Shown: positions 9,034 through 18,464, numbered from the stretch's first letter. The stretch is 64,000 nucleotides of DNA from Paraburkholderia largidicola (GCF_013426895.1 NZ_AP023175.1:2480001-2544000); one strand, 5' to 3'. Numbers and translations: made by a program. The notes: generated by a model from the letters alone, not told the origin.

Positions 9034-9360
9034 TCACGGCACACCGCTGCCGAGCACCTCGTATTCGACTGCACAGCGCGTATAAAAGAGCGGCACGTTG
9101 CCTTGCCGCAAGCGGTCGAGCAACGCATCGACGCGCGCGCTTTCTCCCGCGAGCGTGATGGCGACGGGCTGATCGGCGAGTTCGACAAAGCGTGCCGCGT
9201 GGTACTTGCCGTGCACGTCCACGCATTCGCTGACCTCGACAACCGTCGCGCCCTGGATGCCCGCTTGCCGCGCTTCGTCGAGTATCCAGCCGACGGTCGT
9301 CTGATGATGCTTGCGTGGGCCGGTGGTGGCCGCGAACACGGTGAGCTGGCTGCCTTGCAT
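9034..9360 (-). CDS. DUF190 family protein (paralogue 2)
   Basis: 108-aa DUF190 protein (GSQLTVFAATTG, TTVGWILDEARQAGIQGATVVE, VPLFYTRCAVEYEVLG). It is clearly related to the copy at 8165-8500, sharing the helix-GIxGATVV core and the F(Y/F)TR strand. Longer starts exist, but the ATG at 9360 is preceded by GGAGGT five bases upstream and starts the conserved domain. Having two diverged paralogues in one locus suggests a heteromer or ligand-specific variants; this is inference. Confidence 0.82.
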   Translation of the reverse strand: MQGSQLTVFAATTGPRKHHQTTVGWILDEARQAGIQGATVVEVSECVDVHGKYHAARFVELADQPVAITLAGESARVDALLDRLRQGNVPLFYTRCAVEYEVLGSGVP

Positions 9361-9581
9361 GCCGACCTCCATGCGCTGTGCGCTGGCGTGAAAACCATTA
9401 TCGCGCTGTGAACGCGCGCACAACAGTCTTGCAAGAGCGATGCCCGTTTGCCTTGCGAATTGTCATGCACGCGTTACGTTGCGACCTCTGATCCATGCGG
9501 CAGCGCGTCATGGGAGCGAGCATTTGCTCGCGCGTAAATGGATCGTTCACAATGAAGCGCTTCGATACCGAGATCACCGAT

Positions 9582-10364
9582 ATGACCGATCCCACGCCAC
9601 ATGTTCATCACGCCGCATCGGAAGGCTATACGAAGGGCGCGAATACCTATGTCAAAGGCCGTCCCGACTATCCGCCGGAACTGGCAGGCTGGCTGAAAGG
9701 CGAGCTGGCGCTCGGGCCGGGCAAGATCGCTGTCGATCTCGGCGCGGGCACCGGCAAGTTCACGCCGCGTCTCGTCGAAACGGGCGCGAGCGTGATCGCC
9801 ATCGAACCCGTCGCGCAGATGCGCGAAAAAATCGCCGCTGCGCTGCCGCAAGTCGATGTCCGCGAGGGCACCGCACAGCGCTTGCCGCTCGACGACGCGT
9901 CCGTCGATGCCGTGCTGTGCGCGCAGTCGTTCCACTGGTTCGCGACACCGGAAGCGCTCGTCGAAATTCGCCGCGTGCTGAAACCGGGCGGCCATCTCGG
10001 GCTCGTGTGGAATGTGCGCGATGCGCGCGTGCCGTGGGTCGAGCGGCTCGATGCGATCGTCAATGCGCGCGAAGGCGATGCGCCGCGCTATCACACGGGC
10101 GAATGGCGCAACGTGTTTCCGGCAGAAGGGTTCGGTGATCTGGAAGAGCGGCACATGCCGCACGGGCACACGGGATCGGTCGAAGATGTGATCGTCACGC
10201 GCGTGCACTCGACCAGCTTCATTCTCGCGTTGCCGCCCGAAGAGTGGGCGCAAGTGGAACACGAGGTGCGCGCGCTGATCGCGTCGGAACCGGCGCTGGC
10301 CGCGCACGATACCGTGACGGTGCCGTACGTGACGTACGCGTATCGCCTGAAGCGAATGGCTTAG
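9582..10364 (+). CDS. Class I SAM-dependent methyltransferase
   Basis: 260-aa cytoplasmic methyltransferase of the methyltransferase-11 type. Motif I is VDLGAGTGKFT, the acidic end of strand 2 is AIEP, and the post-I region has AQRLPLDDASVDAVLCAQSF with the RVLKPGGHLGLVWN motif. The start is uncertain: ATG at 9582 gives the usual family N-terminus (MTDPTPHVHHAASEGY), and ATG at 9552 would add ten residues; neither has a strong ribosome site. The stop overlaps the convergent TetR gene stop by 4 bp. The substrate is unknown. Confidence 0.87.
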   Translation: MTDPTPHVHHAASEGYTKGANTYVKGRPDYPPELAGWLKGELALGPGKIAVDLGAGTGKFTPRLVETGASVIAIEPVAQMREKIAAALPQVDVREGTAQRLPLDDASVDAVLCAQSFHWFATPEALVEIRRVLKPGGHLGLVWNVRDARVPWVERLDAIVNAREGDAPRYHTGEWRNVFPAEGFGDLEERHMPHGHTGSVEDVIVTRVHSTSFILALPPEEWAQVEHEVRALIASEPALAAHDTVTVPYVTYAYRLKRMA

Positions 10365-10942
10365 TGTTTGCGCACCAGCACATCGACGAGTGCGAACGCC
10401 GTCTGCCTGAGTTTCTTCGGGTCGCCATAGACGCGTTCCATCACCGCGATGCCGCGCGTCGTCGTCACGATCAGGTTCGCTGCCTGCTGCGGTGGCAGCG
10501 TCAGTTGCGCGCGTCCTTCCTTGGTGTCGAGCACGTTCAGCAGGGCTGCTTCGAGCGCGTCGAGCATGGCCTGCAACGCTGCGCGCGGACGCGGCGAGTC
10601 GGGGTCGATCTCGACGGCCGTTTTCGTCGACAGGCAGCCGCGCGTGGGCGTGCCCTGCGAGATCGAGCGGATCGCGAACGTGAAGAACGACGTCAAAGCG
10701 TCGTGCAGATCGGGCTTGTCGAGTGCCTTGCGCGCATCCGCGACGAAACGCTGCGCATAGCGCTCGAACACGCGGATGAAGATCTCTTCCTTGTCGCCGT
10801 ATGCGTTGTACAGCGAGCCGCGCTGCACGCCCGTCGCTTCCGCGAGGTCCAGCATCGACGTGGCGCGAAAGCCCTTGCGCCAGAAGACGTCCAGTGCGTG
10901 CGCGAAAGCGTCGTCTTCATTGAACTGACGAACTCCTGCCAT
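10361..10942 (-). CDS. TetR/AcrR family transcriptional regulator
   Basis: 193-aa repressor. The N-terminal helix-turn-helix is DVFWRKGFRATSMLDLAEATGVQRGSLYNAYGDKEEIF, the AcuR/YxaF-type variant; the C-terminal ligand/dimer domain contains RGCLSTKTAVEI. The ATG at 10942 (MAGVRQFNEDD) has a GAGG about 8 bases upstream and is preferred over 10990. Its stop overlaps the methyltransferase stop tail to tail, so no regulatory pairing between the two is implied. Its target is not evident; nothing divergent adjoins its promoter, as the ligase gene ends upstream on the same strand. Confidence 0.88.
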   Translation of the reverse strand: MAGVRQFNEDDAFAHALDVFWRKGFRATSMLDLAEATGVQRGSLYNAYGDKEEIFIRVFERYAQRFVADARKALDKPDLHDALTSFFTFAIRSISQGTPTRGCLSTKTAVEIDPDSPRPRAALQAMLDALEAALLNVLDTKEGRAQLTLPPQQAANLIVTTTRGIAVMERVYGDPKKLRQTAFALVDVLVRKH

Positions 10943-11017
10943 GGTTTGCCTCGGTCCTGGAAATGCCCAAAAGCCGTATTTTGACACCATTGGCTAGAAT
11001 GCACAAAAACGCGGACA

Positions 11018-12709
11018 TCAACGCGCACGTTCGCGTTCGTCGATGAAGCCTTTCAGCGTCGCGAGCGTATCGGCATCGTCGATGTGCTTGTCGGTGCGCC
11101 AGCGCAGCATGCGAGGAAAGCGCACGGCCACGCCCGACTTGTGGCGCGGACTCGCCTGAATGCCTTCGAAGCCGAGTTCGAACACGAGCGTCGGCGTGAC
11201 GCTGCGCACCGGGCCGAACTTTTCGACGGTGGTCTTGCGCACGACGGCATCGACTTCGCGCATCTCCTCGTCGGTGAGGCCCGAATACGCTTTCGCGAAG
11301 GGCACGAGCGTGCGCACGCCGTCCGCCTCGTCCCAGACGGCGAACGTGAAATCCGTATAGAGGCTCGCGCGCCGGCCGTGGCCGCGTTGCGCGTAGATCA
11401 GGACGGCATCGACGGCATAGGGGTCGATCTTCCACTTCCACCAGGTGCCCGACGCCTTGGTTCGTCCCACGCCATACATCGACGCGCGGTCCTTCAGCAT
11501 CAGACCTTCGACGCCGCGCGCGCGGCTCTCGTCACGCATCGCGGCAAGCGTGTTCCAGTCGCGTGCGTCGACGAGCGGCGACACGCGCAGCAGATCTTTC
11601 GCGAGCGTGCCTGCGAGCGTCGCTCCCAACGCATCGAGCCGCGCACGCCGTTCCTGCAGCGGCTGCATGCGCAGATCGCCGCCGTCCGCTTCGAGCAGGT
11701 CGTAGGCGAGAAACGTCGCCGGCGATTCGGCGAGCACGCGTTTGGTCAGCGACTTGCGCGTGATGCGCGGCTGCAACCGGGCGAACGGCAGCGGCGCGAG
11801 CGCGCCGGGTTCCCAAGCGAGTATTTCGCCGTCGAGCACTGTGCCGTCGGGCAGCGCCTCGCCTAGCGCGACGACTTCCGGAAAGCGGTCCGTGATCAGG
11901 TCTTCGCCGCGCGACCATACCCACACGCGGCCATCGCGTTTCACCACCTGCGCGCGGATGCCGTCCCACTTCCATTCGGCGAACCACGACGACGGCTCGC
12001 CGAGCGTCGCGGGATCGGCCTGCAACGGATGCGCAAGAAAGAACGGATAGGGTAGGCCGAGTTCGCTTTCGTGGCGGCTGTGCGCGGCTTGTGCATCGTC
12101 GCTTGCGTCGCCGGAAGGCGCGGGCGCGATCAGGCGCAGATAGCGCGCGGCGTCGGGCGGCTGGCTCGAATCGGTCCAGCCGACCATGCGCTGCGCGATC
12201 AGCTTGTGATCGACGCCGGCGACATCGGCGAGCGCGCGCACCACGAGTTGCCGCGCCACACCGACACGAAAGCCGCCGCCGATCAGCTTCGTGAACAGAA
12301 AGCGGCCGCTCCAGTCGAGTTCGTCCCAGTACGCGACGAGCCGCTCGCGCAACGCTTCCGGCGACGCGCCGCGCAGCGTCAGGATGCGCTCCTCGATCCA
12401 TTGCGTGAGGCCAAGCTCCGAAGTGCGCCCGGCGGGCGGCAAGACATGCGCGATGGTCTCCGCGAGATCGCCGACAGCCTGATACGACTCTTCGAACAGC
12501 CACTCGGGCAGGCCGGCGCGGGTGCGCGCGATGTCGGTGAGCAGGCGCGTTGGCACTGCCTGGCGCGGCTTGCCGCCCGCGAGGAAATACGACGCCCACG
12601 CGGCATCTTCGGGCGGCGCGGCGTGGAAATAGGTGATCAGCGCATCGAGCTTGTCGCGTGTCGACGTCGTGGCGTCGAGCGCGGTATAGAGTGTGGCGAA
12701 GCGCTTCAT
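11018..12709 (-). CDS. ATP-dependent DNA ligase (damage-response type)
   Basis: 563-aa DNA ligase that seals nicks using ATP. It has an N-terminal helical DNA-binding domain (residues ~1-200), then the nucleotidyltransferase core with motif I EWKWDGIR (adenylated lysine K247), motif III FLAYDLLEADG, motif IV EGLMLKDR, motif V TWWKWK, and a C-terminal OB domain with RFPRMLRWR. It lacks the polymerase and nuclease domains of LigD. The ATG overlaps the stop of the upstream exonuclease as ATGA, so translation is coupled. The family usually forms a cassette with that exonuclease, an Lhr-like helicase and a metallophosphatase; the latter two are not here. Confidence 0.93.
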   Translation of the reverse strand: MKRFATLYTALDATTSTRDKLDALITYFHAAPPEDAAWASYFLAGGKPRQAVPTRLLTDIARTRAGLPEWLFEESYQAVGDLAETIAHVLPPAGRTSELGLTQWIEERILTLRGASPEALRERLVAYWDELDWSGRFLFTKLIGGGFRVGVARQLVVRALADVAGVDHKLIAQRMVGWTDSSQPPDAARYLRLIAPAPSGDASDDAQAAHSRHESELGLPYPFFLAHPLQADPATLGEPSSWFAEWKWDGIRAQVVKRDGRVWVWSRGEDLITDRFPEVVALGEALPDGTVLDGEILAWEPGALAPLPFARLQPRITRKSLTKRVLAESPATFLAYDLLEADGGDLRMQPLQERRARLDALGATLAGTLAKDLLRVSPLVDARDWNTLAAMRDESRARGVEGLMLKDRASMYGVGRTKASGTWWKWKIDPYAVDAVLIYAQRGHGRRASLYTDFTFAVWDEADGVRTLVPFAKAYSGLTDEEMREVDAVVRKTTVEKFGPVRSVTPTLVFELGFEGIQASPRHKSGVAVRFPRMLRWRTDKHIDDADTLATLKGFIDERERAR

Positions 12710-13785
12710 GATGCGTCGGGCGTCGATACGTCGGCGCTCATTGCAGGCTCGGTTTCGCTGGCGGCAGCCGCTGCATCGGCTTCGATTGCATCGTCGCCGT
12801 ACTCGGTCGCGAACGCACCCGCTTCGAGACCTTGCTCGCGCAGCCAGCGCACCATTGGCTCGACCTGGCCATGCGTGACGATCACGCGCTGCGCGCCCGT
12901 CGCGGCGATGGCCGTTTGCAGGCCGGGCCAGTCGGCATGATCGGACAGCACGAAGCCGCGATCGACGCCGCGCCGCCGGCGCGTGCCGCGCAGACGCATC
13001 CAGCCCGACGCGAACGCGTCGCTGTATTCGCCGAAGCGTCGCAGCCACGCGCTGCCTTGCGCGGACGGCGGCGCGATCACCAGTGCCTGGCGGAAGGCCT
13101 CTTTGTTCGTCGCGGGAATCTCGCTGACGAGGCGCACGGGCGGCAGCGCGACGCCCGCTGCGCGATACGCGCGATTCAACGGCTCGACCGCGCCGTGACA
13201 GAAGATCGGGCCGATCCCCGCATCGATGCCCGCGAGAATATGCTGCGCCTTGCCGAACGAATAGCAGAACAGCACGGAAGCGCGACCCGTCGACGCGTTG
13301 TGGCGCCACCAGCTGTCGATGCCGTCGAATACCGTTTGCGGCGCGTCCCAGCGATAGATGGGCAGGCCGAAGGTGGACTCGGTGATGAAGGTATGACAGC
13401 GCACGGGCTCGAACGGCGCGCAAGTCGGATCCGGGTCGAGCTTGTAGTCGCCGGATGCGACCCACACTTCGCCGCGATATTCGACGCGCACCTGCGCCGA
13501 GCCCAGCACATGTCCCGCCGGATGCAGCGACACGTCGACGCCGTTGATCGCGATACGCTCGCCATACGCGAGCGTCTGCAGCTCGATGCCCGGCAGCCGC
13601 GATTGCAGCACGAGCGCGCCGGGTTCAGCAGCGAGATAGCGGCGATGCCCGAAGCGCGCGTGGTCGGCATGCGCATGCGTGATGATCGCGCGCTCGACGG
13701 GCCGCCATGGATCGATATGGAAGTCGCCTGGCGGGCAGTACAGGCCTTCGGGACGCGCGACGATCAGGTCTGTCCGTTCACTCAA
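12706..13785 (-). CDS. Ligase-associated exonuclease, metallo-beta-lactamase/beta-CASP fold
   Basis: 359-aa predicted metal-dependent DNA exonuclease related to the SNM1/Artemis and mRNA 3'-processing factors. The metal-binding motif HAHADHARFG is at residues ~37-46, further ligands are HPAGHVLGSAQ and SGDYKLDPDPT, and a C-terminal SDHADWPGL histidine motif is typical of the group. It is the first gene of a two-gene operon; its stop overlaps the ligase start by 4 bp. The inferred role is end processing before ligation during repair or in stationary phase. Confidence 0.92.
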   Translation of the reverse strand: MSERTDLIVARPEGLYCPPGDFHIDPWRPVERAIITHAHADHARFGHRRYLAAEPGALVLQSRLPGIELQTLAYGERIAINGVDVSLHPAGHVLGSAQVRVEYRGEVWVASGDYKLDPDPTCAPFEPVRCHTFITESTFGLPIYRWDAPQTVFDGIDSWWRHNASTGRASVLFCYSFGKAQHILAGIDAGIGPIFCHGAVEPLNRAYRAAGVALPPVRLVSEIPATNKEAFRQALVIAPPSAQGSAWLRRFGEYSDAFASGWMRLRGTRRRRGVDRGFVLSDHADWPGLQTAIAATGAQRVIVTHGQVEPMVRWLREQGLEAGAFATEYGDDAIEADAAAAASETEPAMSADVSTPDAS

Positions 13786-13915
13786 GGTTTGTCTCCGCGA
13801 AGAGCGAGGCGGCGTCTGCAGGCGTGCGCCTGTGCATCAATGGACTCGCTGGACGCAGCGTAAGTTCATCGCGCGTCGATCGAGGTGCGTCGTAGCAAGA
13901 GCAACACAAGCGAAA

Positions 13916-13946
13916 GCGCCCCGGCGTCGATATGACGCCGGGGCGC
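13916..13946. terminator. Strong hairpin 3' of the Gly-rich gene
   Basis: A perfect 13-bp inverted repeat (GCGCCCCGGCGTC, loop GATAT, then its complement) lies between the Gly-rich gene stop at 13991 and the exonuclease start. On the minus strand the stem is followed by a short TTTCG, so it is best read as terminator of the Gly-rich gene, with a weak U-tract. Confidence 0.7.
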
Positions 13947-13990
13947 GTCTAACCCCGCCCATTTCTACGATCCGAAGGACGGGCAGGGCA

Positions 13991-14419
13991 TCACTGGCCG
14001 CCCTGATTCGTGCCGTTCGTACCCGGCTGCTTCATACCGTTCTGCTGCATCGTACTGTTGTTCGAACGGTTCATACCGGCGCTGTTGGGCGTCGAGCCCG
14101 TGCCTGTGCCCGCGCCGCCGCCCGTGGCTGTCGTGCCCGGCGTGCCGTAGCCGCTGTCGTTCGTGCTGCCGCGCTGCATGCGGTTCACGCCTGCACCCGG
14201 CGTTGCCACGCCGCCTGCGCCACCCGTATTGCCGCCGCCCGCGCCTACGCCGTTGCCGGACGAGCCGCCGCCCGCGCCATTACCACCGCCAGCCGCGCCT
14301 CCACCCGCTCCAGCGCCGCCACCCGCCCCAGCGCCACCGCCTGCGCCTTGCGCATAGACACCACCGGACAAAGCCATCACCAGGGCAGTAGCAAGTACCT
14401 TCTTCATCGTGCGATTCAT
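13991..14419 (-). CDS. Secreted glycine-rich low-complexity protein
   Basis: 142-aa exported protein. It has a signal peptide (basic MNRTMKK, hydrophobic core, YAQ cleavage site near residue 23). The next ~60 residues are almost only Gly and Ala with occasional Asn/Ser, and the C-terminal half is Gly/Thr/Asn/Ser with several MNR, MQQ and MKQ units. ATG at 14419 has GGGAGG upstream; an internal ATG four codons later (MKKVLATAL) is possible. No fold is recognisable. It is divergent from the catalase gene. A role in the envelope or matrix is a guess from composition only. Confidence 0.75.
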   Translation of the reverse strand: MNRTMKKVLATALVMALSGGVYAQGAGGGAGAGGGAGAGGGAAGGGNGAGGGSSGNGVGAGGGNTGGAGGVATPGAGVNRMQRGSTNDSGYGTPGTTATGGGAGTGTGSTPNSAGMNRSNNSTMQQNGMKQPGTNGTNQGGQ

Positions 14420-14627
14420 GGTCGAACCTCCCAAAATGGTTTGATCTTCACGAGTCGGTGCTGTTGACCCGCCCGTGCTTTCCATAGCGCAAACCCCATG
14501 CCGCACGAGCAGCACGACTGACTCGCGGTGAATCACTTTCTCTGGAACGCCACTTGCGGAGACTTGAAGGATGCAGGCGCAGACGCCCCGTGCGTCGCGC
14601 GGCTCTTCAAGCAAAGGAGACTCACTG

Positions 14628-16730
14628 ATGGCAAGCAAGCAGCGTAACCAGCAGCCTTCCGCCCCTGCGGAAGATCTCAAGTCGAAGGATCTCGAACGCT
14701 CTCGCGCGCGGCCGCAAAACGAAGCGCTGCGCACCAACCAGGGCGTGAAAATCGCGGATAACCAGAACACGTTGCGCGCGGGTCCGCGCGGCCCGTCGTT
14801 GCTGGAAGACTTCATCATGCGTGAAAAGATCACGCACTTCGACCATGAGCGCATTCCCGAGCGCATCGTGCATGCGCGCGGCTCGGCGGCACATGGCGTG
14901 TTTCAGGTCTACGAATCGATGGCCGAATACACGAAGGCAGCCTTTTTACAGCACCCGTCGTTGCAAACGCCCGTCTATGTGCGCTTCTCGACCGTGCAGG
15001 GTCCGCGCGGTTCCGCCGATACTGTGCGCGACGTGCGCGGCTTCGCGACGAAGTTCTACACGTCGGAAGGCAACTACGACCTGGTCGGCAACAACATGCC
15101 TGTGTTCTTCATTCAGGACGCGATCAAGTTTCCGGACTTCGTGCATGCCGTGAAGCCCGAAGCGCCGAACGAAATGCCGACGGGCGGATCGGCGCACGAC
15201 ACGTTCTGGGACTTCGTGTCGCTGGTGCCCGAGGCCACGCACATGGTGTTGTGGACGATGTCGGACCGCGCCATCCCGCGCAGCCTGCGCACGATGGAAG
15301 GCTTCGGCGTGCACACGTTCCGCTTCGTCAACGCGAAGGGCGTGTCGCGTCTCGTCAAGCTGCACTGGCGGCCCGTGCTCGGCTCGTATTCGCTGCTGTG
15401 GGACGAAGCGCAAAAGCTTGCGGGCAAGGACCCGGATTTCCATCGGCGCGATCTGTGGGAAGCCATCGAGCGCGGCGACTATCCCGAGTTCGAACTGGGC
15501 GTGCAGATCATCGAAGAGAAGGATCAGGATTCGTTCGGTTTCGATCTGCTCGATCCCACCAAGCTCGTGCCCGAAGAAATCGTGCCCGTGAAGATCATCG
15601 GCAAGATGACGCTGAATCGAAATCCGGACAACTTCTTCGCCGAAACCGAGCAGGTCGCTTTCCACCCGGGCCACGTCGTGCCGGGCATCGATTTCAGCAA
15701 CGACCCGCTGCTGCAAGGGCGTCTGTTCTCGTACACGGATACGCAGATTAGCCGGCTTGGCGGGCCGAACTTCCACGAGATTCCGATCAACCGTCCCGTC
15801 AGTCCGAACATCAACAACCAGCGCGACGGCATGCACCGGCAGACGATCAATGTTGGCCAGGCTTCGTATGAGCCGAATTCAGTGAGCGACGCGTGGCCCA
15901 AGGAAACCGATCCCGCTGCAAAGGATGGCGGCTTCGAGAGCTACCCCGAGCCGATGGAAGGCACGAAGACCCGCGTGCGCAGCGAATCGTTCGCCGATCA
16001 TTTCTCGCAGGCAGCGCTGTTCTATCAGAGCATGAGCGATGTCGAGCAAGAGCACATCGCGCTCGCGTATCAGTTCGAACTTGGCAAGGTGACGAAGCCG
16101 GAAATTCGCGCGCGCGTGGTCAACGAGATTCTCGCTAACTTCGACGCGGGTCTCGCCGCCACGGTGGCCGAAGGTCTCGGCTTGCCGAAGCCGGCCAAGG
16201 GCGCGCGGGCAGCGGGCAAGCAACAGCCTTCGCCGGCGTTGAGCCTGCTGAACCGTGGCGTGCCCGGCATCAAGACACGCAAGATCGCGGTGCTCGCCGC
16301 GCCGGGCAGCGATGGCGCAGCCATCAAGAGCGTGCAGGCGGCGCTGAAGTCGCAGGGCGCCACGCCGTTGCTGGTGTCGCCGACGCTCGCGGCCATCGAC
16401 GGCATGAACCCCGATGCGACGATCTCCGGCATGCCGTCGATCATGTTCGACGGCGTGGTGGTCGTGGGCGGCGCGCAGGGCGCAAAGGCGCTCGCGCAAT
16501 CGGGCGACGCGCGCCACTTCGTGCTCGAAGCGTTCCGGCATCTGAAGGCGATCGCGGCAACCGGCGCGGGCAAGGACGTGCTGAGCGCGGCGCATCTGCC
16601 CGAGAAAGGCGATGGCGTGTTCATCGGTGACGACGGCAAGGTCGAGGCGGTGTTGAAGCCGTTCATCGAAGCGATGGGCCAGCATCGCGTGTGGGCGCGT
16701 CGGGAGATGGCCGAGACCGTGCCTGCGTGA
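14628..16730 (+). CDS. katE: Large-subunit monofunctional catalase (HPII type)
   Basis: 700-aa haem catalase that breaks down hydrogen peroxide in the cytoplasm. The catalytic His is H82 in [10 protein letters not shown], the distal Asn is N155 in [11 protein letters not shown], and the proximal haem-ligand Tyr is Y369 in RLFSYTDTQ. The length and the C-terminal flavodoxin/DJ-1-like domain (from ~residue 560, [19 protein letters not shown]) mark clade 2, like E. coli KatE. The ATG at 14628 follows AAAGGAGA; the longer frame from 14571 is not needed. It is monocistronic, with a strong terminator behind it. Stationary-phase control is known for homologues but not shown here. Confidence 0.96.
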   Translation: MASKQRNQQPSAPAEDLKSKDLERSRARPQNEALRTNQGVKIADNQNTLRAGPRGPSLLEDFIMREKITHFDHERIPERIVHARGSAAHGVFQVYESMAEYTKAAFLQHPSLQTPVYVRFSTVQGPRGSADTVRDVRGFATKFYTSEGNYDLVGNNMPVFFIQDAIKFPDFVHAVKPEAPNEMPTGGSAHDTFWDFVSLVPEATHMVLWTMSDRAIPRSLRTMEGFGVHTFRFVNAKGVSRLVKLHWRPVLGSYSLLWDEAQKLAGKDPDFHRRDLWEAIERGDYPEFELGVQIIEEKDQDSFGFDLLDPTKLVPEEIVPVKIIGKMTLNRNPDNFFAETEQVAFHPGHVVPGIDFSNDPLLQGRLFSYTDTQISRLGGPNFHEIPINRPVSPNINNQRDGMHRQTINVGQASYEPNSVSDAWPKETDPAAKDGGFESYPEPMEGTKTRVRSESFADHFSQAALFYQSMSDVEQEHIALAYQFELGKVTKPEIRARVVNEILANFDAGLAATVAEGLGLPKPAKGARAAGKQQPSPALSLLNRGVPGIKTRKIAVLAAPGSDGAAIKSVQAALKSQGATPLLVSPTLAAIDGMNPDATISGMPSIMFDGVVVVGGAQGAKALAQSGDARHFVLEAFRHLKAIAATGAGKDVLSAAHLPEKGDGVFIGDDGKVEAVLKPFIEAMGQHRVWARREMAETVPA

Positions 16731-16758
16731 CGTAAAACATCCAACCGCTCAGGCGTAG

Positions 16759-16799
16759 AAACGCCGTTGCTGCCACCGCGCAGCAACGGCGTTTTTTTT
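16759..16799 (+). terminator. Rho-independent terminator of the catalase gene
   Basis: Inverted repeat AAACGCCGTTGCTG with an 8-base loop and its complement, ending in a run of eight T residues, 28 bp after the catalase stop. It also faces the convergent small gene at 16818-17165. Confidence 0.92.
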
Positions 16800-16817
16800 C
16801 GAGCGAGGGGAAAGCGG

Positions 16818-17165
16818 CTAACGGTGCATCGAAGGCGAGCCGTCACGCTCGACGGCCTGCAAGCGCCAGAAGCCCGCGACGGCGTCGGGCCGCGAGTGCG
16901 ATATCCACGTCGCCTGGCCTTGCGCCGACGTCACATTGCCGTGCCGGTCCACGCGCACGCCATACAGCGTGACGAGCGGCGCTTCGCTGCCGCGCGCGCA
17001 CAGCGACATGACGTGCCCGTCCTCGCGCACCTCGCCCGACGACGGCAACTCGACACCGCGACGATCCTGCGACGTCCACGCGTGGTTGATCGTGTCGAGC
17101 CACAACACGGCGTAGTCGTGATTGACGGTCGGGTCGGAAGTATTGATCAGAATCGACAGACGCAT
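16818..17165 (-). CDS. Conserved-looking hypothetical protein, 115 aa
   Basis: I do not recognise a family. The ATG at 17165 has a good ribosome site (GGAGGG, 3-4 bases away), and codon bias matches its neighbours, so it is probably real. The predicted product is soluble, without signal peptide or membrane segment, with beta-rich stretches (LVTLYGVRVDRHGNVTS, ATWISHSRPDAVAGFWRLQAV). It is convergent with catalase across a terminator and divergent from the LysR gene at 17499. Confidence 0.65.
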   Translation of the reverse strand: MRLSILINTSDPTVNHDYAVLWLDTINHAWTSQDRRGVELPSSGEVREDGHVMSLCARGSEAPLVTLYGVRVDRHGNVTSAQGQATWISHSRPDAVAGFWRLQAVERDGSPSMHR

Positions 17166-17498
17166 GAACCCTCCATGTCCGATTGATTGCAGCCGCGCGG
17201 ACTTCGCGGCAGGGCAATAGCTTTCGCCGGATCAAGCAACGGCCGTTCCAGGTTTTGGGATTTGCCTGCATCCGCGGTGCAGCAAGGCCGTTCACCCATA
17301 GTCGGATTGTTGCGCCGCACATTGTTCTGTACAAACTGCACGGCGGCATTGCCGTTTTTACGCGGCATCCTGATTCGGCGCGCATCGCGATGTGCCGCGC
17401 GAAAAAACGTACACTCACCCTATTAGTGGAAACGGCCTTCCTCATGCCATGCAGCAGGGAACGGTCCGTCATCTGGCAGGCGTTGCACAGGAGACAGC
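17166..17498. other. Divergent intergenic region before the LysR gene
   Basis: 333 bp between the 115-aa gene and the LysR gene. The segment around 17380-17450 is less GC-rich and ends with the AGGAGA ribosome site of the LysR gene. No repeat or RNA was seen; short frames here lack ribosome sites and family resemblance. Confidence 0.4.
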
Positions 17499-18464
17499 AT
17501 GGATCTGTTCATGTCGATGGAAGCGTTCGTGAGGGCCGCCGAGGCCCAGAGCTTCGCGAGCGCGGCGCGCCAGCTGGGCGTGGCGAAATCCGTCGTCACG
17601 TCGCGCGTGAAGCAGCTCGAAGAGCATTTCGGCGTGCCGCTCTTTCATCGTTCGACGCGCGCAGTGCGTCTGTCGGAACTCGGCGAGACGTATTACCGGG
17701 AATGCGCCGAACTGGTCAACAAGGTCCACGATCTGTCGGGCCGCTCGGCCGCGCAACACGAGTCGCTGTCGGGCACGCTCAACGTGCATGTGTTGCCGGG
17801 ATTCGCGCTCGGTCATTTCTCGCGCGCGCTGATCGAATTTCGCGAGGCGCATCCGCGCATCGAGTTCGTCGTGACGGTCAATGATCGCGTGATCGACCCC
17901 GTGCAGGAAGGCTTCGATCTCGCGTTGCAGATCTATCCGCCCGCGTCGAATCTGCTCGTCGAGCGACGGCTCTTTCCCGTGCGCGGCGTGCTGTGCGCCG
18001 CGCCCGGCTATCTGAAGGAAGAGCCCGTGATCGAGACGCCGCTCGATCTGCTGCGGCATGATTTCGCGCGTTACTCGTACTACCCGTGGGGCGACAAGTG
18101 GCCGCTGATGAAGGGCAACGAGTGCTTCGAAATCGCGCTGAATCCGGTGCTGAAGACCAATAGCGTGCACCTGTTGCTCGAATTCGCGCGGGCGGGCGCA
18201 GGCGTCGTCTATCTGCCGACCATGGTCGCTGCCGCCGATCTGCTCGAACGCCGGCTGGAGCGCGTGTTGCCCGACTACGCGGCGCCGCCGTTGTGGCTGT
18301 CGGCCGTGTACCCCGCGTCGCATCGCTCGACTGCGAAGGTGAAGGCGTTCGTCGACTTCCTGCGCGGGCGCTATCTGCGCGAGCCGCAATGGGACAAGGC
18401 GCTCGGCATCGCGCCCGACGACGAAGACACCAAGAGCGTCGGCGAAGAACTCGCCGACCAGTGA
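17499..18464 (+). CDS. LysR-type regulator of the hydroquinone cluster
   Basis: 321-aa LysR regulator. The N-terminal winged helix-turn-helix is FVRAAEAQSFASAARQLGVAKSVVTSRVKQLEEHFGVPLFHRSTRAVRLSELG in outline (residues ~8-62); a periplasmic-binding-like effector domain follows from ~95. It is of the CrgA/AaeR-like subgroup judging by HVLPGFALGHF and the ERRLFPVRGVLCAAPGYL segment. ATG at 17499 has AGGAGA upstream. It lies on the same strand as, and 203 bp before, the hydroquinone dioxygenase genes and is their likely activator, with an aromatic intermediate as effector (inference). Confidence 0.92.
   Translation: MDLFMSMEAFVRAAEAQSFASAARQLGVAKSVVTSRVKQLEEHFGVPLFHRSTRAVRLSELGETYYRECAELVNKVHDLSGRSAAQHESLSGTLNVHVLPGFALGHFSRALIEFREAHPRIEFVVTVNDRVIDPVQEGFDLALQIYPPASNLLVERRLFPVRGVLCAAPGYLKEEPVIETPLDLLRHDFARYSYYPWGDKWPLMKGNECFEIALNPVLKTNSVHLLLEFARAGAGVVYLPTMVAAADLLERRLERVLPDYAAPPLWLSAVYPASHRSTAKVKAFVDFLRGRYLREPQWDKALGIAPDDEDTKSVGEELADQ

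Noticed and set aside
12706..13465. Upstream in-frame extension of the ligase, which would make a fused 815-aa protein
   Set aside because: The extra 252 codons overlap the exonuclease gene out of frame and show no domain; the ATGA overlap at 12706-12709 is the natural start.
14420..14627. GGAAC near 14554 as an ECF-sigma -35 element for the catalase gene
   Set aside because: No matching -10 at the right distance could be made convincing, and that sigma type is not typical of this group.
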